In this document: piece after piece, positions 9,777 to 17,366 of the stretch | Numbering within the stretch: the first letter of the stretch is position 1 | Layout of the letters: each line of letters starts with the position of its first letter | Origin: Chitinophagaceae bacterium | GTDB lineage: Bacteria > Bacteroidota > Bacteroidia > Chitinophagales > Chitinophagaceae | Direction: 5' to 3' | Assembly (NCBI GenBank): GCA_027486695.1 | Contig: JAIXOS010000343.1 | Location: 1-43,960 of the forward strand | Length of the DNA stretch: 43,960 nt | Notes under the pieces: generated by a model | Seen by the model: only the letters and a program-made list of their open reading frames with translations | Database searches by the model: none | What the model was told of the DNA's origin: nothing | Position numbers and translations under genes: made by a program

Positions 9777-10472
9777 CTACTCCTCTGTTTCTTGTATAAA
9801 TGATTGAAGCAAAGCGTAATTGGTGATTTTAATATTTTTACCCACCAATTCAATCACATTGGTATTGGCTAAGTCGTTGATAATTCTGAAAACAGTTTCG
9901 TAGGTAGTTCCTGCAAACGAAGCCAAATCTTGTCGGCTTAAAACAATATCTATACAGCCGTCACTACTTGTACCAAATTTTTCGTGCAGCGAGAGCAAGC
10001 ATTGTGCTATGCGGCCTTTAACCGTCATGTGCGCCATATTGCGCATTTTACGTTCGCTTTCTTGCAATTCATCGGCAAAAAACATGAGTAGATTGATGGT
10101 AAATTGGTGGTTTACTTTTAGTGTGCTTTCAAAAAAAGCCAAATCAATAAAGCAAGCGTCTACATTTTCTAATGCGGTACCTGATACCGGATAAAAGCCA
10201 TCGCCACCAAGACCGCGGTGACCCACAATAGCACCTTTGTTAGCAATACGCACGATGAGTTCTTTTTCTGGTCCCCATTGTTTGTGCACTTTTACTTTGC
10301 CTTCATTTATAAAGTAAACGCCTTCTACTTTTTCGCCTTCTTTAAACAGCAATTCCCCTTTTTTGTACGTGTATGTTTTTTTGTGTGCAGCAATAGCAGG
10401 CAGCCATTCGGGCAAACTTTGTTTACATAAAAAACAACTTTGTAAATCGCAACCGTTTTTATTTTTTTTCAT
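9777..10472 (-). CDS. Crp/Fnr family transcriptional regulator with FNR-like cysteines
   Basis: cNMP-binding fold (KKGELLFKEGEKVEGVYFINEGKVKV), C-terminal HTH (SRQDLASFAGTTYETVFRIINDL), N-terminal C-x4-C-x2-C plus Cys107. Confidence 0.92.
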   Translation of the reverse strand: MKKNKNGCDLQSCFLCKQSLPEWLPAIAAHKKTYTYKKGELLFKEGEKVEGVYFINEGKVKVHKQWGPEKELIVRIANKGAIVGHRGLGGDGFYPVSGTALENVDACFIDLAFFESTLKVNHQFTINLLMFFADELQESERKMRNMAHMTVKGRIAQCLLSLHEKFGTSSDGCIDIVLSRQDLASFAGTTYETVFRIINDLANTNVIELVGKNIKITNYALLQSFIQETEE

Positions 10473-10658
10473 AACAAGAGAGTGGATTACAATAATAAAG
10501 AAATAGTAGCTAAACTGAAAACTTATTAGCTAGTTTTTACAAATAAAACAATTTATAGATAAAATAAAAATCAATTTGTAAAAAAAATTGACAATTCATC
10601 AAAAAATTCACCAAAAAAAGAACAAAATAAAACATTAACATAAAATAAATATAAAATG

Positions 10659-10680
10659 ATTTGTTTGTTTTTTAACAAAT
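10659..10680. promoter_or_regulatory. Inverted repeat ATTTGTT-N8-AACAAAT, candidate regulator-binding site
   Basis: Perfect 7-bp half-sites in the divergent crp/porin intergenic region. Confidence 0.35.
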
Positions 10681-10693
10681 TCTTCTACTTTTA

Positions 10694-10710
10694 TTGTACA
10701 AATCATACAA
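10694..10710. promoter_or_regulatory. Inverted repeat TTGTA-N7-TACAA, candidate Crp/Fnr-type site
   Basis: TTGTACAAATCATACAA in the divergent intergenic region. Confidence 0.3.
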
Positions 10711-10756
10711 AATGGTGTTTTATCGGTTTAAAAAGACATTATTTTCAAATTTAAAC

Positions 10757-10772
10757 AATAATTTAAATTATT
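10757..10772. promoter_or_regulatory. 16-bp perfect palindrome AATAATTTAAATTATT
   Basis: Self-complementary 16-mer upstream of the nitrate operon; AT-rich context limits significance. Confidence 0.3.
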
Positions 10773-10870
10773 CACAATTTGTATTTTTCAAATTTCTAAC
10801 AGTGTATATGTTGATGGAAAAATTTTGAAAAAACGAGTTCCTTTCGATACAAACGTTTTGCTTGCCATAT

Positions 10871-10910
10871 AAAAAAATTGCCCCTCCTGGAGTCGCATTC
10901 CAAAAGGGGC
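10871..10910 (-). terminator. GC-rich hairpin; on the minus strand it has a U-tract (terminator-like), on the plus strand it lies in the porin leader
   Basis: GCCCCT-CC-TGGA-gtcgcat-TCCA-AA-AGGGGC; minus strand continues into AATTTTTTT. Confidence 0.5.
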
Positions 10911-10949
10911 GGTGCTCTAAATCGTATTCATCAATTTAAAACGTAACAA

Positions 10950-12536
10950 ATGTATCAAAATCATTTTGGCAAAGCAACTCGATTTGCTTTTACTGCTTTG
11001 GGGCTGTTGGCTGTTGGCTACTCGCATGCGCAAATATCGTTAACAGGTCAGCTAAGAACACGTACGGAAGTTAGAAATGGATTGGGTAACCTGCAAACAA
11101 AGGGCGCACAATCGGCTGTTTTTACATCGCAACGTACCCGAATTAATTTTGGTTATAAATGGGATAGGCTCACTTTTGGAGCTGCCCTGCAAGATGTTAG
11201 GGTATGGGGGCAAGACGCATCAAGCATTACCAATAATGATGGTGCACGACTGATGTTGCACGAGGGATGGGCCGACCTTACTTTGGCTAATAAGGCCGAT
11301 ACCACTATCGCTTTTAAATGGATAGATCAACTGTCGTTAAAAGTGGGCCGGCAAGAGTTGGTGTACGACGATGCAAGATTAATAGGCAATTTAGATTGGT
11401 TACAACAGGCACGTCGCCACGATATGGCTTTGTTAAAAGCGATGCACCACGGATGGCAAATTGAGGCTGGTTATGCCTTTAATCAAAATACTGATGCCTT
11501 TGGTGTAGCTAGTACAGCATATGCACCGGGTAATGTGCCGGCATATGTAAAAAACAGTATTGGTGTTTTGGTGCCGGTGGCAGCAGGGTTTGTGCCGCTA
11601 GTAAATGCCGCAGGTAATAGTACGTCTAACGGAAATCCATCATACACCAACCCGCCAAGTACCAATGGTGCCAACCAGGATTATAAATCGTTTACTACTG
11701 CATACATTAGCCGCAAGTTTAACCAAACAAAAGTTGCACTTTTATTTTTCAACGATAATTTTGGCAAATCGCACCTCGATTCTATTAGTGTAGGTGGAGG
11801 TATGCTTTATGGCAAGCGCTATGCCGCAGCAAGTGTCGCCGATACGCGCAACTATAGCGGTTATAATAGCCGATTTACTTATGGTGGTATGATTACACAT
11901 ACTATTGGTAATGCATCGGGCTTTGGGAAAATAGCTTTGCAAGGGGCCTACTACCAACAAAGTGGTAAAGATAGAGATGGCAAAAATTTAAACGCTTTTC
12001 ATCTTAACCTTCAAGCTACCTATCAAAAAGGAAAATTTAGTATTACACCGGGTATAGATATTTTGTCGGGCAATGATAGCTCACTAACCAACACTTCTGC
12101 CAACACCAATCGCTTTGACCCATTGTATGGCACGCCGCATAAGTTTTGGGGTTATATGGATTATTTTTATGTGGGTACCGGATCGCCAACAGGTGGGTTA
12201 TCAGACCCTTATTTTAAAGTAAAATACACCGGCAATATGCTGAGTATTGGTGCAGATTACCACTACTTTTCTACCCACAAAGCTATGAAAGGCACCGATG
12301 GCAAATATCTAGGCAGCGAAATAGATATTCAATTAAACTACAACATGAACAAGTTTACCAATATAGAATTGGGTTATTCGCTCATGTTTGCTAGCAACAA
12401 TATGCCAATTGCCAAAGCCCAAGTAACCAGTTTGGCTACCGCAGCTAACTACAACAAAACAGGCACTTGGTTTTATGCCATGCTCAAGTTTACACCTGAT
12501 TTCTTTTATGCAAAACCTGTTGCTATTAAACAGTAA
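10950..12536 (+). CDS. Alginate-export (AlgE)-type outer-membrane porin, putative nitrate porin
   Basis: ISLTGQLRTRTEVRNG, RTRINFGYKWDRLTFGAALQDVRVWGQ, KVGRQELVYDDARLIGNLDW; first gene of the nitrate cluster. Confidence 0.82.
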   Translation: MYQNHFGKATRFAFTALGLLAVGYSHAQISLTGQLRTRTEVRNGLGNLQTKGAQSAVFTSQRTRINFGYKWDRLTFGAALQDVRVWGQDASSITNNDGARLMLHEGWADLTLANKADTTIAFKWIDQLSLKVGRQELVYDDARLIGNLDWLQQARRHDMALLKAMHHGWQIEAGYAFNQNTDAFGVASTAYAPGNVPAYVKNSIGVLVPVAAGFVPLVNAAGNSTSNGNPSYTNPPSTNGANQDYKSFTTAYISRKFNQTKVALLFFNDNFGKSHLDSISVGGGMLYGKRYAAASVADTRNYSGYNSRFTYGGMITHTIGNASGFGKIALQGAYYQQSGKDRDGKNLNAFHLNLQATYQKGKFSITPGIDILSGNDSSLTNTSANTNRFDPLYGTPHKFWGYMDYFYVGTGSPTGGLSDPYFKVKYTGNMLSIGADYHYFSTHKAMKGTDGKYLGSEIDIQLNYNMNKFTNIELGYSLMFASNNMPIAKAQVTSLATAANYNKTGTWFYAMLKFTPDFFYAKPVAIKQ

Positions 12537-12629
12537 AAATGTTACTGTTAGTTGATGTTTTGTTTGTGAGTAAATGCACTCTATGTGTTGAAATATTTAT
12601 TATTAATACAATTTATAAAATTGATAATT

Positions 12630-13853
12630 ATGAAAAAAATTAAAATCATTTTTCAAACAATACTTTTGGTTATTGTTAGTTGCCAAATACTGTTGGCAAA
12701 TACAGCATCGCCTACACCTCCTGCCAAACGAGTAATCAAATTGGGCTTCATAGCGCTTACCGATTGCGCACCGTTGGTAATGGCAAAAGAATTGGGCCTT
12801 TTTACCAAGTACGGAGTAGAAGTTCAGTTAACCAAAGAGGCTTCATGGGCTGTTATCAGAGACAAAATTTTGAACGGCGAATTGGATGGAGCGCATTGCT
12901 TGTTTTCTATGCCATTTTCGGTATATACAGGCATCGGTGGTAAGGCCGGCAGCGAAATGCGCATTGCCATGGTTTTGAACAACAATGGCCAAGGTATTAC
13001 CTTGTCAAAAGATTTTTGTGGGCTTGTTGGTTTTAAAGAAATGAAGAAAGTGGCAGCTGCTATTAAAAATGTACAAAGCCGTAAAGAAGTCACTTTTGCA
13101 CAAACATTTCCGGGTGGCACGCACGACATATGGTTGCGCAATTGGTTAGCTGCCTGCGGCGTAAATCAAAAGTCGGTTGGCATTATTACCATTCCACCAC
13201 CCCAAATGGTAGCCAATATGAAAGTAGACAATATGGAAGGCTACTGTGTGGGCGAACCTTGGAACGGTGTGGCGGCCCAACAAAATATTGGCTTTACACA
13301 TATGGCTAGTCAGGATATTTGGAAAAACCATCCCGAAAAAGCCCTTGTGGTAAACAAAGCCTTTGCCGATGGCAACCGCGAAGATTTGAAAAATGTGATG
13401 AAAGCCGTTTTAGAAGCGTGTAAATGGCTCGACGATATGGGCAATCGCAAAAAAGCAGCTTCTATACTTACCCGCCCCAACTATGTAAATGCTGCATTAA
13501 CAGTAATTGAAGCCCGTTTATTGGGTAGCAACGACTTAGGCTGCGAGCTAGGCGTACAAAAGTACAAAGATGATTACATGACTTTTTTCCGTGGTGGCGA
13601 TGTTAATAGCCCTCGCCTAGCGCATGGTATGTGGTTTTTGGCGCAATATGTTCGTTTTGGATATTTAAGTACACCACCCGCTTACAAACAAATAGCCGAA
13701 AAACTCATTTTGGACGATTTATACGCCGAAGTAGCCAAAAGTATGAATATTGTCGTGCCCGCCGATGCCTTAAAACCCTTTAAAACCAATATTGAACCAA
13801 CTGTTTTCGATCCTGCCAATCCTGCGGCTTACTTAAGTGCTGCAAAAAAATAA
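12630..13853 (+). CDS. nrtA: ABC transporter substrate-binding protein, NrtA-like (nitrate)
   Basis: KLGFIALTDCAPLVMAKELGLFTKYGVEVQLTKEASWAVIRDKI; YCVGEPWNGVA. Confidence 0.92.
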   Translation: MKKIKIIFQTILLVIVSCQILLANTASPTPPAKRVIKLGFIALTDCAPLVMAKELGLFTKYGVEVQLTKEASWAVIRDKILNGELDGAHCLFSMPFSVYTGIGGKAGSEMRIAMVLNNNGQGITLSKDFCGLVGFKEMKKVAAAIKNVQSRKEVTFAQTFPGGTHDIWLRNWLAACGVNQKSVGIITIPPPQMVANMKVDNMEGYCVGEPWNGVAAQQNIGFTHMASQDIWKNHPEKALVVNKAFADGNREDLKNVMKAVLEACKWLDDMGNRKKAASILTRPNYVNAALTVIEARLLGSNDLGCELGVQKYKDDYMTFFRGGDVNSPRLAHGMWFLAQYVRFGYLSTPPAYKQIAEKLILDDLYAEVAKSMNIVVPADALKPFKTNIEPTVFDPANPAAYLSAAKK

Positions 13854-13888
13854 ATTCCTTGTTCATTTCTGTTTAAAATATCTGTGTT

Positions 13889-14674
13889 ATGAAAAAAATC
13901 ATCTCGCTTCAAACCCTTTACGCCATGCTGTACTTTGTACTAGGTATGGGCTTATTGTTAGCCGCTTGGGCTTGGGTTTCCCACATTACCAAAAACGAAG
14001 TGCCATCACCAATCCTTACATGGAAGGTTTTTCAAGAGGTTATGCAAAGTCCTTTTCAAAATGATGCTGATATAAAGGGCATTGGCACCAAATTATTAAG
14101 TTCTTTAGGAAGGGTAGGTATTGGGTTTGGGTTAGGTAGCCTTTTGGCAGTGCCTTTGGGTTTGCTATTGGGTAGCAATATTCGGTTGATGAATATTTTC
14201 AATCCCATTATTCAAATTTTAAAACCCGTATCGCCATTGGCTTGGTTCCCACTTGGGTTAGCCATATTTAAAGATTCGCCCAAAGCCAGCATTTTCATGA
14301 TATTTATTTGTTGCATTTGGCCAACGCTGATTAATACGGCAATGGGTGCTGCAAGTGTGCCGCCCGACCACAAAAATGTAAGTAAGGCTTTTGCTTTTTC
14401 ACCACTCAAATACATTACCAAAATCTTGTTACCTTACACATTGCCGCACATCATCACCGGTTTGCGACTATCTATCGGAGTGGCTTGGATGGTAATTGTT
14501 GCGGGCGAAATGCTTAGCGGTGGTATGGGTTTGGGTTATTTTGTTTGGGAAGAAGGATTTAATGGGGGTAGTATCGAAAAAATATTGGTAGCCATCTTAA
14601 TTATTGGTTCAGTCGGCCTATTGCTCGACAAAGCCTTTATTGCGCTCGAAAAAAAATTATCCTACGCTCAATAA
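13889..14674 (+). CDS. nrtB: Nitrate ABC transporter permease
   Basis: BPD-type permease with SPLAWFPLGLAIF and GVAWMVIVAGEML motifs; adjacent to nrtA. Confidence 0.93.
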   Translation: MKKIISLQTLYAMLYFVLGMGLLLAAWAWVSHITKNEVPSPILTWKVFQEVMQSPFQNDADIKGIGTKLLSSLGRVGIGFGLGSLLAVPLGLLLGSNIRLMNIFNPIIQILKPVSPLAWFPLGLAIFKDSPKASIFMIFICCIWPTLINTAMGAASVPPDHKNVSKAFAFSPLKYITKILLPYTLPHIITGLRLSIGVAWMVIVAGEMLSGGMGLGYFVWEEGFNGGSIEKILVAILIIGSVGLLLDKAFIALEKKLSYAQ

Positions 14675-14740
14675 CACTTCAGTAGTCGGTGTACGATTAT
14701 TGAGTGCCAACTTTTATTTCATCTTTTCAATTTCAATTGT

Positions 14741-15637
14741 ATGGAAACAATGATAGCTGCACCAACAACGGTGTTAAATACAGTCGGTTTAGATACTGCT
14801 TTGCCTAAATCTTTAGTTGCCAAAACTAACCAAGCGGCAACCGCTGCGCCATTGAGCATTGATATTCAAAATGTTACGGTATCTTTTAAAACCAATGAAG
14901 GGGTTTATACGGCTGTTAAAAACATATCGTTGCAGGTAAAAAAGGGCGAAATCATCTCGCTAATTGGCCACTCAGGCTGTGGCAAGTCTACCTTAATGAA
15001 TACCATCAGTGGCATGGTGAGCCCGTCAGAAGGTACTGTATTGGCCAATCAAAAAAAGGTTACCGGTCCCGGCCCCGACAGAGGCATTGTTTTTCAAAAC
15101 TATTCACTACTGCCTTGGCTCACCGTGTACCAAAATATTTTTGTGGCGGTGGATTCAGTAATGAAAAACAAATCTAAAGCCGATAAAATTGCCCTTACCG
15201 AAAACGGCCTGAAAATGGTAAACCTATGGCCACACAAAGACAAATTGCCTGGTCAATTATCGGGCGGTATGAAACAGCGTGTTGCTATTGCACGTGCTTT
15301 TTCTATCAATCCCAGCATTTTATTGCTCGACGAACCGTTTGGAGCGCTCGATGCACTCACCAAAAGTGCTATGCACATCGAATTGCTAAAACTATGGAAC
15401 CTCGATCACCGCGAAAAAACCATTATCCTCGTTACGCACGATATTGAAGAAGCCATCTTTTTAAGCGATCGCGTGGTGGTGCTCAACAACGGTCCTGCTG
15501 CAACTATTAAAGAAATTGTGGATGTGCCACTAGCACGCCCTCGTAACAAAAAAGACATTGTTCACGACCCCGAATACATGCGCATTCACGACAAGCTTCT
15601 TGGGTTACTGATGCATAAATTGTCCATCAACGATTAA
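14741..15637 (+). CDS. Nitrate ABC transporter ATP-binding protein (NrtC/NrtD type)
   Basis: Walker A GHSGCGKST, signature LSGGMKQR, Walker B LLLDEPFGALD. Confidence 0.93.
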   Translation: METMIAAPTTVLNTVGLDTALPKSLVAKTNQAATAAPLSIDIQNVTVSFKTNEGVYTAVKNISLQVKKGEIISLIGHSGCGKSTLMNTISGMVSPSEGTVLANQKKVTGPGPDRGIVFQNYSLLPWLTVYQNIFVAVDSVMKNKSKADKIALTENGLKMVNLWPHKDKLPGQLSGGMKQRVAIARAFSINPSILLLDEPFGALDALTKSAMHIELLKLWNLDHREKTIILVTHDIEEAIFLSDRVVVLNNGPAATIKEIVDVPLARPRNKKDIVHDPEYMRIHDKLLGLLMHKLSIND

Positions 15638-15743
15638 TCAATTGATTGTTTTCGCATCCATGCCCTTCACATTCTTTTTTGGGGGCTAGGAACTGCAACC
15701 AACCTTATTCAACAATAGTTCGGGCTGTTTGGCAGTAGTCCTC

Positions 15744-15771
15744 ACCCCAATCGCCCGATGGTTGTTGGGGT
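15744..15771. other. GC-rich intergenic segment with hairpin ACCCCAA/TTGGGGT
   Basis: 7-bp perfect stem within a GC-rich island between nrtC and narK. Confidence 0.4.
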
Positions 15772-15928
15772 TGTGGGCTACTTGCCGTCCATCCCGCAGC
15801 CGCCAATCTATCGCACATCTATCGGCAATACATATGCATAAACAGTGCTTATACAAATGATATTTTTCAGATAAAATTAATTTTTATACATTTAATTAGA
15901 AACAAAAAGTATAATTTTTGGTCAAAAC

Positions 15929-15974
15929 GATTAAAATAATATTGCCTGTGCAATGTTTTTTAATTATTTTAATC
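15929..15974. promoter_or_regulatory. Long bulged hairpin / inverted repeat upstream of narK
   Basis: GATTAAAATAAT...ATTATTTTAATC (12 bp) stacked on ATTGC-CTGT-GCAAT with an 8-nt bulge. Confidence 0.55.
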
Positions 15975-16015
15975 TTATTTTTGATAATATACGTTGTATT
16001 TTGTAATTCTTATTT

Positions 16016-17317
16016 ATGAATAAAGCGCAACCACTTACCCAGCTTAATATACTATCGCTCAAGGGCATACAAATGAAAACGTTCCACATTACTTGGCTTA
16101 CGTTCTTTTTTTGCTTTTTTGCTTGGTTTGGAATTGCGCCGTTAATGCCTTTGGTTAAAAAACAATTGAGCCTTACTAAGGACCAATTGGGAAATATTCA
16201 AATTGCATCTGTTTCTGCCACAATTATAGCGCGCTTACTAATAGGGCGTTGGATAGACAAATGGGGCCCGCGATTGGTGTATACTTGGCTGTTGATAGTA
16301 TGTGCTATACCCGTTATGTGTATTGGCCTTAGCAATAGCTACCAATCCTTTTTATTGTTTCGGCTTGCTATTGGCGTTATTGGTGCGTCGTTTGTAATTA
16401 CCCAATTCCATACTTCGGTCATGTTTGCATCTTCTATTAAAGGAACTGCTAATGCTACAGCAGGCGGTTTTGGTAATGCCGGAGGAGGTGCTACCAATTT
16501 TTTTATGCCACTTATTGCCGCGTCAATGGTGGGTGCCGGTTGGGTAACTACCGAAAATAGTTGGCGTTTGGCAATGGTGGTACCGGGTGTGTTGTTACTC
16601 ATCATGGCAGCACTCTATTATAATTACACAACCGATTTGCCTCAAGGCAATTTTAGTGAAAACCCACAACAACAAAAAACCAATAAAAATACTTTTTTGC
16701 TAGCCGCAAAAGACTACCGCACTTGGATATTGGCAATTGCCTATGGAGCTTGTTTTGGGGTAGAAATTACGGTCGACAATTTTGCTGCTATTTATTTTAA
16801 AGACAAATACGGTGCTTCGTTGGTAATGGCGGGCATTGTGGCAAGCATCTTTGGTTGGATTAATTTGTTTGCTCGACCGCTAGGAGGTATTGTGGCCGAT
16901 AAAATTGGTAAAAAATATGGTTTTGATGGCAAAACAATGCTGCTTTCCATATTACTGTTGTTAGAAGGGGCCGGCATTGTGTGGTTTGCACAAGCTGGTC
17001 AACTCAGTATGGCTATCGTCATGATGTTTTTCTTTGGTCTTAGTTTAAAAATGGCCAATGGCGCAACTTATAGCTTGGTGCCTTTTGTAAATACCGAAGC
17101 CGTTGGCAGTGTGGCCGGCATTGTTGGAGCCGGAGGAAATATTGGCGCAATGCTGATTGGTTTTTTATTTAAATACAAGGCCGTTAAGGTGTCGGACGAT
17201 ATGATTGATTATTCCAACGCATTTACCACGCTCGGTTATATTGTATTGGTCTTTGGCGCGGTGGTACTCGTATTTCGCACCGTTACGCGTGGTCAAAGCA
17301 GTCAGCTAAACGGATAA
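16016..17317 (+). CDS. narK: NarK/NasA-type MFS nitrate/nitrite transporter
   Basis: WLTFFFCFFAWFGIAPLMP, GGFGNAGGGATNFFMP, GNIGAMLIGF nitrate-signature-like motifs. Confidence 0.93.
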   Translation: MNKAQPLTQLNILSLKGIQMKTFHITWLTFFFCFFAWFGIAPLMPLVKKQLSLTKDQLGNIQIASVSATIIARLLIGRWIDKWGPRLVYTWLLIVCAIPVMCIGLSNSYQSFLLFRLAIGVIGASFVITQFHTSVMFASSIKGTANATAGGFGNAGGGATNFFMPLIAASMVGAGWVTTENSWRLAMVVPGVLLLIMAALYYNYTTDLPQGNFSENPQQQKTNKNTFLLAAKDYRTWILAIAYGACFGVEITVDNFAAIYFKDKYGASLVMAGIVASIFGWINLFARPLGGIVADKIGKKYGFDGKTMLLSILLLLEGAGIVWFAQAGQLSMAIVMMFFFGLSLKMANGATYSLVPFVNTEAVGSVAGIVGAGGNIGAMLIGFLFKYKAVKVSDDMIDYSNAFTTLGYIVLVFGAVVLVFRTVTRGQSSQLNG

Positions 17318-17366
17318 TGAACCTTAACAGCACCATTAGTTATTTAATAGCAACCTTATTTTATAC

